Counted from the stretch's first letter, positions 1 to 9,761 are shown. The stretch: 64,000 nucleotides of DNA from Bifidobacterium sp. (GCA_024104275.1 JAGGHK010000003.1:152609-216608); one strand, 5' to 3'. Numbers and translations: made by a program. The notes: generated by a model not told the origin, from the letters alone.

Positions 1-980
1 TACAAAGCTGCCGCATAATTCCATAATTGTGTAGTACCAAGCGATTCAGCATTCCATGAAAACGGCACGGCTCTGTTATCCGCAGATTCGTGATACAACA
101 TGGGTTGTCGAATCATGCCAAATTCTTTCTTGAACTCCTCGGCCGCCTTCGCTCCTTCACTTTGCGTAATCGATTCCAACATTTGTCCGGGAATTTCTCG
201 CACGACGCTTTTTACTTCAACTTTGGACACTCCCAAATCAGAAGATTCCAGCAAATTAGTCACCCAGGAGCGAAAACCTGCGTCCTCATCGAACAAGGCC
301 ATGGCGTCTGCAAAATGATCCTCTATGCTCTTGGATGGCACAAACCAACGATACACCCCCATAAGCGGCTCGAAATTCTCCTTCGCCGCTTTTGAAAGGA
401 ACAGCACGTTGTTACGAGTGGCTTCCCGAATGGCCTTCTTAGCACCAGGTAGATACGACGAAACCCGGATATCGGGCTTTGCACCAACCGAAAATCGTTC
501 ACCTTCACCTGACGGTTCGACTAGGTTACGCGAGAACAGGGTTCTGGTAGAGTCACGTTGCCGACCCTTACCAGCCCTATCACGATGAATTATCTCGCAA
601 AGCTTTTCCGACAGTACATTGCCATTCTGAATTGCAATGGAATATTCGTACTCTTTCAAATCCTTCGTGGAAAAATGGACATAGTATTCCGTCGGCTCAT
701 TTTCGGATGCCCCATCAAGTTTGAACGCCCTATTAGGCAATGGCTTGTCGACCGGCCTATCGGCCGACCCGCTCACTAAACGCTGAACATATCTCAATGC
801 CTCTATAACATTGGATTTTCCTGACGCATTTGCACCAAAAATCACCTCGACAGGCGAATATTGGCCACACGCCAATTCTTCACTGTCATCAGGCAACCTT
901 GTCTGTCCTGCTCTCTTGAAACTGAGCGTCTGCTCATCACGAATGGACCTGTAGTTCTTTACACGAAATGAGAATAACAT
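1..980 (-). CDS. AAA-family ATPase (AAA15/COG1106 type), C-terminal part beyond window
   Basis: This frame is open from an ATG at 980 to the left edge (326 residues), so the gene is partial and its 3' end lies outside. The N-terminus has the typical MLFSFRVKNYRSIRDEQTLS start of AAA15-type ATPases. A Walker A motif GANASGKSN follows at about residues 50-58. The last visible residues (ESLGTTQLWNYAAAL) resemble the ABC-like signature that precedes Walker B. In this family these are SMC/RecF-like ATPases, often paired with RloB-like or nuclease partners in defence loci. The partner, if any, would be off the window. The family assignment rests on motifs seen here; a defence role is inference only. 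Confidence 0.75.
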   Translation of the reverse strand, partial: MLFSFRVKNYRSIRDEQTLSFKRAGQTRLPDDSEELACGQYSPVEVIFGANASGKSNVIEALRYVQRLVSGSADRPVDKPLPNRAFKLDGASENEPTEYYVHFSTKDLKEYEYSIAIQNGNVLSEKLCEIIHRDRAGKGRQRDSTRTLFSRNLVEPSGEGERFSVGAKPDIRVSSYLPGAKKAIREATRNNVLFLSKAAKENFEPLMGVYRWFVPSKSIEDHFADAMALFDEDAGFRSWVTNLLESSDLGVSKVEVKSVVREIPGQMLESITQSEGAKAAEEFKKEFGMIRQPMLYHESADNRAVPFSWNAESLGTTQLWNYAAAL

Positions 981-1252
981 AGTAATCCTTTCGTTTTCTT
1001 TTTAAAATAATAGCATATCTAACGAATTTTATGATAATTTCTTCGCTATTCAGATTTTATATTCCCCATAGTCTTATACTCTAAACATCTGTATAACTTG
1101 ATCGAGTGCGGTGAGAGCGAAAACGATGTCTATGCACAGATTAAAGGACCCCAGTCTATGATTCTGGAAATTCCTACAACCTTCCGAAAGTGTGGGCAGA
1201 AAGCTGAAAACGCTTTTCAATCGTTCCCCTGAAACTCAAAACACAATACAGT

Positions 1253-1825
1253 TCAATTGAAATATATTCCAAACACATTGGAAGGCATATATTGCAAGCT
1301 CAATTCCATGCTGCGCTCGCTTTGCTCCAGCGTGATCGGCCAGTCGATGCCGAGGTCAGGATCCGCGAGGTTCACGAACGTGTACGTCTTCTTCTGCTCC
1401 AACGACCAGTGCGCGTTCACCAGATACGTATAGACCGTACCGTCCTCAAGCGCCTGGAAACTGTTGCCCACGCCACGCGGCACATAGATCGCCCGAGACG
1501 GGTCCAGGCGGGTCGTGTACACCTGCCCGAAGCTCTCGCCGGGCCGCAGGTCCACCCACGCGCCGAAGATCTCCCCGGCCGCGATCGAGATGTACTTGTC
1601 CCACGGCTCGGCGTGGATGCCGCGCGTCACGCCCTTCTTGTCGTTGTAGCTGATGTTGTTCTGCACCGGCCCGAAATCAGGCAGGCCGAGCGCCGTCATC
1701 TTCGCGCGCTGCCAGTTCTCCTTGAACCAGCCACGGCTGTCGCCGTGCACCGGCAGATCGAACACCAACAGCCCCGGAATGTTCGTCCTCGTGACCTTCA
1801 GTTCCTTCTCAAAATCAAATGCCAT
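1253..1825 (-). pseudogene. rmlC: truncated dTDP-4-dehydrorhamnose 3,5-epimerase (RmlC domain)
   Basis: The frame carries a good RmlC cupin domain: SRGWFKENWQRAKM, then GVTRGIHAEPWDKY with the catalytic-type His, then YVPRGVGNSFQAL. RmlC converts dTDP-4-keto-6-deoxyglucose to the dTDP-4-keto-rhamnose form in rhamnose synthesis. Start at 1825 is chosen because homology begins at MAFDFEKELKV; an upstream in-frame ATG at 1897 adds an unrelated AT-rich leader. In bifidobacteria this domain is normally fused to an RmlD reductase (known for the genus). Here it stops right after the epimerase with an AT-rich, unrelated tail (about residues 176-190), so the reductase half is missing. It may still make a free epimerase domain. 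No rmlA, rmlB or rmlD is in the window. Confidence 0.7.
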
Positions 1826-1919
1826 ATTTGCTTTACCTGCGCTTGAAGGCAAATAAGGCAGGCAATAACCGTTACACCCTTTAAAATCGAAATCCAATAT
1901 ACCGTTAAAATTCGGCAGA

Positions 1920-1979
1920 GAGGTGCAGACGCTTTCCTGGACTGGTTATGCGGCCAATCCAGGAAAACGTCCGCACCTC
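1920..1979 (-). repeat. long hairpin: 26-bp inverted repeat, 8-nt loop
   Basis: Arms at 1920-1945 and 1954-1979 match at 23 of 26 positions. The three mismatches are all A/G or C/T differences of the kind that become G-U pairs in an RNA read from the minus strand, so the minus-strand RNA would fold as one uninterrupted 26-bp stem. It lies just upstream (minus strand) of the truncated rmlC and beside the IS30 remnant. No T-run follows closely, so a simple terminator is not certain. A mobile-element end or a leader hairpin is possible. Confidence 0.6.
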
Positions 1980-2096
1980 CTCATCAACAGTTATGATCAA
2001 TAAGCTTATTGGCCTTGTTTCTTGTACTTGGCATCGGTCACAGCCTTTCCATCAATCCTTGCTGTCCACATACCACTAAATCGTCTGCTTCGAACC

Positions 2097-2336
2097 AGAA
2101 ACGAAATCCGCAACGAGCAGATCCGCCGTTACTCGCCCAAGGGCACAGACTTCTCCGACTTCGACCAACAGGACATCGACGCGATCCGCAACGAGATCAA
2201 CGACCGGCTCATGAAGGTGCTCGGCGGCCTCAGCCCCGCCCAGGCCTTCGGCCTCGAACTCGACAGGATGCAGTCAGACCAACAGTGTTGCACTTCTAAA
2301 TTGAACCCGGGAAACGATAATCAAACCAGTCAATGA
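2097..2336 (+). mobile_element. IS30-family transposase C-terminal remnant
   Basis: Translation from about 2097 gives RNEQIRRYSPKGTDFSDFD followed by INDRLMKVLGGLSPAQAF. This is the C-terminal end of IS30-family transposases (the conserved RRYFPKGTDFS and NNRPRKVLGWKTPAEAF region of the DDE domain). The catalytic D and D residues and the N-terminal HTH are missing, so the element is dead. The sequence before 2097 does not match the family. It sits at the left border of the polysaccharide locus, where IS remnants often mark past recombination. Confidence 0.7.
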
Positions 2337-2382
2337 TATATACTATTGATATGCAGCCAAGCAACAAAACGGGGAAGGCCAG

Positions 2383-3288
2383 ATGTCAATAGGAATATGC
2401 GCGGGCATTGTCACTTATAACCCTTTTCTTCCAGAACTCCGAAAGAACCTCCAAGCTGTATCTATTCAGGTACCTGTAGTTGTCATTATTGATAATGGAT
2501 CATCTAATATCCGTGAAATTCGTAATCTCATCAGAGATTTCCCTCACATCAAACTCATCACAAACACCGTGAACAAAGGCTTAGGATTCGCGTTAAACCA
2601 AGCGATGCAATATGGTTATGATCATAGCTACCCCTATGTGCTTCTTCTCGATCAAGACAGTCTTGTCTCGACTAATCTGATTTCAGAGTATTTACGTTTC
2701 ATCAATCCTACTTGTTCCATTATTTCACCTCAAATCATCGATAAAAACAAATCTCGATACAAGCCCGCTCAAAGGCAGGACTACGAGTATACAAAACGGC
2801 CAATTACATCTGGATCTCTGATCAGCACCTCCATTTGGCATAAATTGGGAGGATTCGATACTTCTCTATTTATCGAATTCATCGATTACGAATATGATGA
2901 ACGTAGTCTGCAAGCAGGATATAAGCTTATACAGGTGAATACAGCGCATCTTCTCCAAGAAGGTGGACATGCACAACGATTACCCTTAATTTCAGGTTTT
3001 GGCGATGATGGCCATGGGAAAATCCACCTGCAACATCCTTATCGATATAACTATCCCCCTTCTCGTTATTACTATCGTTTTCGCAACAACTTAATCTTCA
3101 TAAGAAGATATATGCACCGTCCAGTGCCTAAAATCAAAGAGAGTCTGATACTAGCTAAACGATTGATTCATGATAGTCTACTTGAAAAAAATCGCATAGA
3201 AAATTGGCGGCAAATCTACCATGGCCTAAAGGACGGTTTCTGCAGCCCCTTATACGCAAGACCGAATTGGACAAATCAAAATGACTAG
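2383..3288 (+). CDS. GT2-family glycosyltransferase (rhamnosyltransferase-like)
   Basis: 301 residues with a GT-A fold start (GIVTYNPFLPELRKNL), the segment VVIIDNGSSN, then NKGLGFALNQA and LLLDQDS, the metal-binding DxD-like motif of rhamnosyltransferase-type GT2 enzymes. It would transfer a sugar from a nucleotide donor to a lipid-linked repeat unit on the cytoplasmic face of the membrane. The second half keeps FIEFIDYEYDER, a likely catalytic-base and acceptor region. It overlaps the next gene by 8 bp, implying one operon with the polymerase and flippase. Codon use is AT-rich compared with the housekeeping genes. Donor and linkage cannot be read from sequence. Confidence 0.88.
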   Translation: MSIGICAGIVTYNPFLPELRKNLQAVSIQVPVVVIIDNGSSNIREIRNLIRDFPHIKLITNTVNKGLGFALNQAMQYGYDHSYPYVLLLDQDSLVSTNLISEYLRFINPTCSIISPQIIDKNKSRYKPAQRQDYEYTKRPITSGSLISTSIWHKLGGFDTSLFIEFIDYEYDERSLQAGYKLIQVNTAHLLQEGGHAQRLPLISGFGDDGHGKIHLQHPYRYNYPPSRYYYRFRNNLIFIRRYMHRPVPKIKESLILAKRLIHDSLLEKNRIENWRQIYHGLKDGFCSPLYARPNWTNQND

Positions 3289-4627
3289 TCTTCTTGTACT
3301 TGATGTTTTACTTTTAATTTCGCTGATTATCTCGTGTTATCTTACTAGAGACATCTTGGCACCTAGCGTCGTCACCACCGCCAGCTTCTTTTTTTCTTCC
3401 ATCTGCTGCACCATAGGTTACGGTCATTGGCACAATATTACGTTGTCCACATTTACTATAATCCTTATAGTCGGTAGTGTGTATCTTTTCTGCGCATTTT
3501 CAATTCCTATAACCCATATATATAAAAACAAGCATATAAAGGCAAAAACAGAAAATAATTCTATCCTCTACACCGCACCTCCAACGAAAAATTGGAAAGT
3601 CATTCTCCTGCTCATCTTTATCATTGTGGTTTCAACACTCTATCTGAATCAAATCATTACACTTATCAACGCACAAGGCCACCAGAATTATACCGTTATA
3701 GAAAAATTAAAAGCATATAGGGGCTCATACATCCTCAATGCGAAAAATGATGGAGCAGGAATTAACGTCGTTATAGGACAATTGAGAAATCTTATCGACG
3801 CCATCGTTCCGATGCTGTTCTTTGAATTTTTTCGAGAAAAAAAACTGTTAGGTAAGTTTAATTATTGGCTTTTGATTACTCTTGTAACAGGTTTATTTTC
3901 GAGTTTTGTATCATCAGGACGAACCCTCTTCTTCACATATATTTTGTCAGGACTAGTTTTATATGTCTATTTCTTCCGTTTCCAGAACAAAAAAGTCACT
4001 TCAAAAACCGTCACAATATTCTGTGCTTTTATTCTCGGGATGTTGTTCCTTGTATTCGCGCTTAATGCTCTGTTAAAACGCGATGTAGCTTTATCCTTCA
4101 TCGATTACATATCTTTTTATTTTGGTTCTTCGATAACAAATCTAAATGCTTTCCTGGCAAAGCCATATCTAGGTGAGGGGGAAACTCTCAACGGTATTTC
4201 CAAAATTATTCATACTCTTGGCTTTACTGATGCCTATATACCTCCAAAAAACGATTGGATAGAGTATGGTAATTCCGACATTTACAGTAATATTTATACA
4301 GCTCTTAAAGCTTATTATACAGATGCAGGTGTCGTCAGCGTCATTTTCTACGTATTTATATTCAGTTTGGCGGTGTCATTCCTTTATAAAAAAGCCGAAG
4401 GTTTAAGACATCCTTTATTAGCAGTATTTTATTCAATCATCTTTGACACACTTGTGGATCAGGCCAGGCGCGAAGCTTTCTTCGCATATTTTCTCCGTAT
4501 CAGTCTGCCAATCACTCTTGTTGCATTATGGTTATTGTACAAATTCCTTCTTTCTCAACCGATACTCAAAATATCACACGAAAAGACAACAAGAGGATGC
4601 ACAAACAAAAAACCTCTTGAGCAATGA
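3281..4627 (+). CDS. wzy: Wzy-like oligosaccharide repeat-unit polymerase
   Basis: 448 residues, strongly hydrophobic, with about ten or more predicted membrane segments and a larger external loop around residues 125-165 (RGSYILNAKNDGAGINVVIG). The segment SFVSSGRTLFFTYILSG and the loop layout fit the oligosaccharide repeat-unit polymerase family, which joins lipid-linked repeats at the outer face of the membrane. It starts inside the preceding glycosyltransferase gene (8-bp overlap). As usual for Wzy, identity comes from topology and context more than motifs; an O-antigen ligase-like role is the alternative. Strongly AT-rich, consistent with horizontal acquisition. Confidence 0.75.
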   Translation: MTSLLVLDVLLLISLIISCYLTRDILAPSVVTTASFFFSSICCTIGYGHWHNITLSTFTIILIVGSVYLFCAFSIPITHIYKNKHIKAKTENNSILYTAPPTKNWKVILLLIFIIVVSTLYLNQIITLINAQGHQNYTVIEKLKAYRGSYILNAKNDGAGINVVIGQLRNLIDAIVPMLFFEFFREKKLLGKFNYWLLITLVTGLFSSFVSSGRTLFFTYILSGLVLYVYFFRFQNKKVTSKTVTIFCAFILGMLFLVFALNALLKRDVALSFIDYISFYFGSSITNLNAFLAKPYLGEGETLNGISKIIHTLGFTDAYIPPKNDWIEYGNSDIYSNIYTALKAYYTDAGVVSVIFYVFIFSLAVSFLYKKAEGLRHPLLAVFYSIIFDTLVDQARREAFFAYFLRISLPITLVALWLLYKFLLSQPILKISHEKTTRGCTNKKPLEQ

Positions 4628-4675
4628 GAGTGCACGCTCTCTTTGTTCTGACAATGAGAACGCGCACCGATAAAT

Positions 4676-4735
4676 TCCCATGAATCTACTGTGTACATAT
4701 TCATGGGAGTTATGCAGCTGGGCAAAGAAACCCAG
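4676..4735 (+). promoter_or_regulatory. two tandem hairpins in the leader of the next glycosyltransferase gene
   Basis: A perfect 10-bp inverted repeat (TCCCATGAAT at 4676-4685, complement at 4699-4708) is followed by a 5-bp repeat CTGGG/CCCAG at 4718-4722 and 4731-4735. They fill most of the 146-bp gap between the wzy-like gene and the next gene. Neither is followed by a T-run, so they are not clear terminators. They could be a processing site or attenuator inside the operon mRNA. Function is unknown. Confidence 0.4.
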
Positions 4736-4773
4736 TATGATGAAAGTATTGATTTTTACAGAAAGGATATTTC

Positions 4774-5628
4774 TTGTCACTTAGTGGTATAACGACATAT
4801 AACCCCGATATCCTTAGACTACGGAACAATCTCAATAGCATTGTGACCCAAGTCGATAAAATCATCATTTTCGACAATCACTCATCGAATCTTAATGAGA
4901 TACAGAATCTAACGAACCATTATAGTGGCAGAGTCTCTCTATATTCCAGCTCCACTAATGTTGGAGTCGCAGCCGCGCTAAACGCTATGTTAGCTGTTGC
5001 CCAAAACCAACACGAACCATGGATTTTGTTTTTAGATCAGGACAGCAAGCCGGAATTAAACCTGTACAGAAAACTATCAGCACACGTTGAACCGAATACA
5101 GCGATTTTGTCACCCCTCGTTGAAGACATCAACCGTAAACATCAAGATGCAAATAAGCATGAAATTGAGCCATTCATGTGGCCCATTACATCCGGATCTC
5201 TCGTGAACGTCGATGTCTGCAAAAAACTCGGAAGCTTCAACGAAAGGCTTTTTATCGATTTTGTGGATGATGACTACTCAATACGCGTCTTCCTTTCCGG
5301 CTATAAAAGCTATCGTGTCAACGATGCCATACTGACCCATGAAATCGGCCGACTTACGCCCTCTGGTATCCCGTTCCCACATATCGAAGGAGGGAGAATC
5401 GTCTGGCGACGGGCATTCAACAGCGGTCATTCGCCATCGCGCCATTACTATCAAGTCAGAAATCTCTGTTATCTACGCCAACGATATGGCAAATCGCTAG
5501 CAAAGAGAGACGTAAAACTGCCGTCGGTTCTGAAGTTCTACCTGCATTCGATTATCTTCGAAAATAATCGAATAGCTAATATCAAGGCCATGAACAAGGG
5601 ATTCGCCGACTATGGCAACCTCCTCTGA
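4774..5628 (+). CDS. GT2-family glycosyltransferase
   Basis: 284 residues beginning with SGITTYNPDILRLRNNL and carrying IIFDNHSSN, VGVAAALNAM and FLDQDSKPE. The layout is very close to the enzyme at 2383, so the two are probably paralogues acting on successive sugars of the same repeat unit. The conserved FIDFVDDDYSIRV segment follows. The start chosen is TTG at 4774, preceded by GAAAGGA with good spacing; no ATG gives a complete N-terminus. It is followed after 13 bases by the flippase gene. The two enzymes differ mostly in the C-terminal acceptor part. Confidence 0.87.
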   Translation: MSLSGITTYNPDILRLRNNLNSIVTQVDKIIIFDNHSSNLNEIQNLTNHYSGRVSLYSSSTNVGVAAALNAMLAVAQNQHEPWILFLDQDSKPELNLYRKLSAHVEPNTAILSPLVEDINRKHQDANKHEIEPFMWPITSGSLVNVDVCKKLGSFNERLFIDFVDDDYSIRVFLSGYKSYRVNDAILTHEIGRLTPSGIPFPHIEGGRIVWRRAFNSGHSPSRHYYQVRNLCYLRQRYGKSLAKRDVKLPSVLKFYLHSIIFENNRIANIKAMNKGFADYGNLL

Positions 5629-5641
5629 AGAGGTCATTTGA

Positions 5642-7066
5642 ATGTCCTTAAATTATCGTAACTTGGCGAGTAACGCCTCTATTGCTTTTATCTCTCAAGG
5701 CATCAGTATGACCCTCAGCGCTGTGACTGCGCTGATCGTACCGAAAGTGCTCGGCGTCGAAGAGTTTGGATATTGGCAATTGTTCATGTTCTATTCCACG
5801 TACGTCGGTTTCTTTCATCTAGGTCTTAATGACGGTATCTACCTCATCAACGGCGGAATTCCACGAGAACGGTTGGATAAAAAGAGTATCAATTCGCAGT
5901 TCTGGTTTTCTCTTCTTTTCCAGTCGGTTTTTGCTTTGGCAATAGCCATCATCGCCTTCTTTGGGCCTTTCAACGAAAATCGACAATTCGTCATCCTTTT
6001 TACAGCACTGTTCCTTCTTCTTAATAATCTCTCCAATTTTTTGGGATTCCTTTTCCAAGCCATGAATGAAACAAAGCTCTATTCGTTTTCTATTATGGTC
6101 GACCGGCTCATATTCCTTATTCCACTTTCGGCTTTTCTTATATTCCGCTGCCAAAGCTTCAAATTGTATATCGTCGCGTATGCATTTTCCAAAACTTGTT
6201 GTCTCATATATTGCTGTTATAACGCCCGTGACATACTCACCTCCGGTTTGACCAACGCAAAAACCACTGTACAAAACTCAATTGCAGCTATACGTGTCGG
6301 ATTCAAACTTACGATCGCCAATATCGCCAGCATGCTGATACTGGGAATAGCACGTCTCCTCATTGACGCAAATTGGGGTATCAAAGTCTTCGGCGAAGTT
6401 TCTTTTTCTCTATCAATCGTCACGTTTTTCCTTACCTTTGTCTCACAGGCGAGCCTTGTGTTATTCCCCGCTCTGCGGCAAATCGATACAGTCGAACTAC
6501 AGGGATTCTTCACTAATATTCGAAACTTCATGAGTCTCGTATTCCCACTCCTCTATCTCGTCTACTACCCCATAATCTGGCTCATTAGACTATGGCTTCC
6601 CCAGTATTCAGATACACTGTATTATTTCGCTTTTTTGCTCCCTATTTGCATATTCGATAGCCGAATGGATATATGCTGTACAACATATCTGAAAGTCCTA
6701 CGCAAAGAGACACTGTTGCTCTGGATCAACATTTGCACGGTCATTGTCAGCGCAATCGGTGCTTTAATAGGCACCTATTACTTACATTCAATCGAGATAA
6801 TCCTTATTTGCGCAGTATTCGCCATTTTTCTGCGTAGTTTTGTGTCGGAAATTATACTGTGCCGTCTCATGAAAGTTCCGTACAGCCCACTGTTCCTTGA
6901 AGAGTTGGCAATAACTATTGTATTCATTGCTCTGGCGGCAATGAGTAAAAACAATCTGAGAAATTTCACGATAACCGTCATCTCGCTTCTGATATATTAC
7001 ATCTGCAACCGTAGTATTGCTCACCGGTTGTATATCAATATAAAGCTGCAAGTGCTCCATAGGTGA
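5642..7066 (+). CDS. wzx: Wzx-like polysaccharide flippase (MOP/PST superfamily)
   Basis: 474 residues with twelve or so hydrophobic segments spread over the full length. The N-terminus (ASIAFISQGISMTLSAVTAL, then VLGVEEFGYWQLFMFYSTY) is the signature arrangement of polysaccharide export flippases, which move undecaprenyl-linked repeat units across the membrane. ATG at 5642 has an upstream GAAGAGG. It is the last gene of the plus-strand block; genes beyond it are convergent. With the Wzy-like protein and the priming transferase it completes a Wzx/Wzy-dependent pathway. Identity is by topology and start motif, not by catalytic residues. Confidence 0.82.
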   Translation: MSLNYRNLASNASIAFISQGISMTLSAVTALIVPKVLGVEEFGYWQLFMFYSTYVGFFHLGLNDGIYLINGGIPRERLDKKSINSQFWFSLLFQSVFALAIAIIAFFGPFNENRQFVILFTALFLLLNNLSNFLGFLFQAMNETKLYSFSIMVDRLIFLIPLSAFLIFRCQSFKLYIVAYAFSKTCCLIYCCYNARDILTSGLTNAKTTVQNSIAAIRVGFKLTIANIASMLILGIARLLIDANWGIKVFGEVSFSLSIVTFFLTFVSQASLVLFPALRQIDTVELQGFFTNIRNFMSLVFPLLYLVYYPIIWLIRLWLPQYSDTLYYFAFLLPICIFDSRMDICCTTYLKVLRKETLLLWINICTVIVSAIGALIGTYYLHSIEIILICAVFAIFLRSFVSEIILCRLMKVPYSPLFLEELAITIVFIALAAMSKNNLRNFTITVISLLIYYICNRSIAHRLYINIKLQVLHR

Positions 7067-7275
7067 TATTAATCTACGGCCTTTGATATATCTCCGGATT
7101 CTGCACAAATCTGTTTGGAATAGGGACCGATGACACTCTTGTCTCTTATACGATTTTCTCTGGTTAGGAGCGCAAACGTCAAATATGTCTGACCACCACA
7201 TCAAGCATCTTTGTACATCTACGGATTTCAGCCAGCATGATATAGCCAGCAAATATCTCTATTGCGGGGATTCGC

Positions 7276-8456
7276 CTAATTACTCGAAAATCTAGAGCTC
7301 ATATTCGAAGAGGAGGTATATTCTCTAAATAATCTCTTGAACTTCGTAACAACTCTGCTTCCAATCAATTGGTGCAACCATTTATCCTTATGCCGATCAA
7401 TTGTAATGCTGAAAAATGCTCTTCTAACAAAATCGACCACTAAAAATAGGGTAAACAGTCCAACGACCACGCCACAGGACGCCAAGAACGGATGAGGCTT
7501 ATTCAGAATCCGCATCGGAGTAAAAATCCTTTGCCACAGTAATACATTAATCGTTGGATATTGGTGGAGCAAGTATACGGCAAACGTCGATGGAGAGATG
7601 AAATTAATCAATCTACTGAAAAAATGACGACGCTCGAAGAGAAGAAAGAGTCCAAAAGCTACCAAAAGTTGAGGTAATTGCGTATTCATGAAAATGAATT
7701 GCTGATGATGCCTTAACCATGGAACGCACAAAGAACCAGTCCAAAATATCAGATAAATTATTTCTCCGCCTATTACCATGAGACAGCATATTTCACTGCT
7801 CAGAGGGCGCGTATACCACTTGTAATATGAAATCAAAACAAACCAGAAGATGAACGTAAACACTGATAATCTTGGAAAATCAAAAGTAACAAGTGGGAAT
7901 AAGGTAGCTACACCCCAAAGCCCAAAAGTAACGAGTGCAATTATAGCGTGATTTCGCTGCCCTATCAGTCTTAACGCCGAAACAAGCATAGGAGAAAAAA
8001 TCAAAAACAAAGTATAGCTTGTGATATACCACCACATTGAAGTCGAAATCGGCAACAGTGATCTGATCAACAACGTTTTCCAAGTGAACCCCTGTGGGAG
8101 CAGATCAATACCATGCGTCTTCGCGAGTACCGACAGAACGAACAGTATGATGCTCCAAAAGAGCACTTCTCGTTCAAAATTCCAGATCCGCGTCAAATTT
8201 TTCCCTAACGAGGGCGATTCACCAGCTATGAACCACGCTGAGATAGTGAAAAAAAGAATATCTCCAATCCAGCCATCTTGTAAAAAGACATTTGGAAAAG
8301 AAACCGAGTCGCATTATCCGCAGAGGTTTCTACACTGCACCCAATTCCATTCATATATAAATGGTGTCCAACAATCATCAACATTGCAATGATTCGCAAT
8401 AGCTCAATACTTGAATTACGCTGAGAAACTGTGTGACGATCTTTTTTTAAAAGCAT
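7276..8456 (-). pseudogene. acyltransferase-3 family protein, split by a frameshift at a T7 run
   Basis: The 5' part (from 8456) encodes SIELLRIIAMLMIVGHHLYM, the N-terminal membrane helix of acyltransferase-3 proteins with the catalytic-type His. It goes out of frame and stops near 8226. The remaining eight or nine membrane helices continue in the -1 frame to 7276. The break lies at a run of seven T on the coding strand (about 8248-8254). One more T would give IFFFFTISAWFIAGESPSLG and a full protein of about 390 residues. Such enzymes acetylate or otherwise acylate surface polysaccharide sugars. It could be a dead gene, a phase-variable gene or a homopolymer sequencing error. Confidence 0.72.
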
Positions 8457-8567
8457 TACAATTCCTCTTTACTTGAATTTCTGCCAATTGCACATAGCTT
8501 TATTGACCCAACTTAACAAGATGAACAGACCGAAACACATCCGATTTTTTGTTAAGAATTTCCGAAT

Positions 8568-9704
8568 TTAAGCGTTCATGCTATCGTCCATAACCAACAG
8601 CCGTAGAGCGGTTTCCCGCACTTTTGGATAAAGAATATCGAACCAATGTCCCCTATTTCTATCTATGGTAACGTTAAATACCAGTTGTCTTACGCAATCC
8701 AAAACAATGCAGCAACAGTACACCATCATCACAACAACCAATCCATATAATATAGCCCAATACGTGTTGATCAATGGTTGAAAAGGAAACAACTCCTGCC
8801 AAAGCAATGGTCGAATAGGCGCAAAATCACTAATCAGATAAATCGCAAAAGTATGTGAGCTTAAATAATTCACCAAACGACTGGAAAAATGCCAATTATA
8901 AAAAATTATGAACCACCCTGCTGACTCAAACAATAAAGCCGGATTGAGATAAGAAGGAGTGACATTGTAGTCCAACAGCACAGACCCAAAATCCACGCAT
9001 ACCCGATAGCAAGGCAGATTACACCTACCTTACGGGTTATAATCAATTTTGGCATGTACCATCGTACATAAGCGACACAGACAAACAGCGCAAGAAAACC
9101 GACATTGATGAAACCAGAATCAAGAAATGCCGGCAATTTGAAAATCGGCAACTGTATAACGATGCATGTAAATAGGGATATCAGGCTCAACGCCAAATGC
9201 CATTTCTGAGGCAATGCATTCAAGCCTTTAATTAGGAAGGGAGAAAGAAATAGAAAGCCCATGTAACTCGTGGCAAACCACCAGCAATTTGAGAAAGTGG
9301 GCATGCACGCGACAAGCCAATACTTAGCAACGGCCTTAATCGGTTGACCTTGTAGCTTTACACCGCCGCTTACGACCTCATACAAGGACAATATGAGAGA
9401 CCAGAAAAGCAACATCCGTTCAAGAATCCATGCTTTTCTGACACTTTTATGGATGCTGGGCGTCGATTCGCAAATGAAAAAAGCACTGATCATGAAGAAG
9501 AGATCAACACCGACCCTTCCCTGGGTCAAAAACAGCATTTCCAATATGATTTTTCAGACTGAATGGATAAGTCTGTAATTTCACAGACTGATGAACACAA
9601 AAATGATGCCCGACAATCATGAACATCGCCAATAACCGTAATGCCTCAAGATTGGACTGCCGTTTCGAATGTTCTCTCATCTTTTCTCTCAATCGTATAT
9701 TCAC
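8568..9704 (-). pseudogene. second acyltransferase-3 family gene, broken by two frameshifts
   Basis: Three frames together make one acyltransferase-3 protein. 9704 to about 9530 gives NLEALRLLAMFMIVGHHFCV; about 9540 to 8990 gives QGRVGVDLFFMISAFFICES and central helices; about 8990 to 8568 gives the end (SSRLVNYLSSHTFAIYL). The first join needs removal of one base (near the T5 run around 9531), the second needs an added base (about 8950-8995). Because the two shifts have opposite sign and the gene resembles the neighbour at 7276-8456, this looks like a decayed paralogue that once O-acylated the same polysaccharide. Confidence 0.7.
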
Positions 9705-9761
9705 GAAAATATGGCATCACTACCTGTCTACCGGTTATACGAATCTTCCAGAACTCACGAT

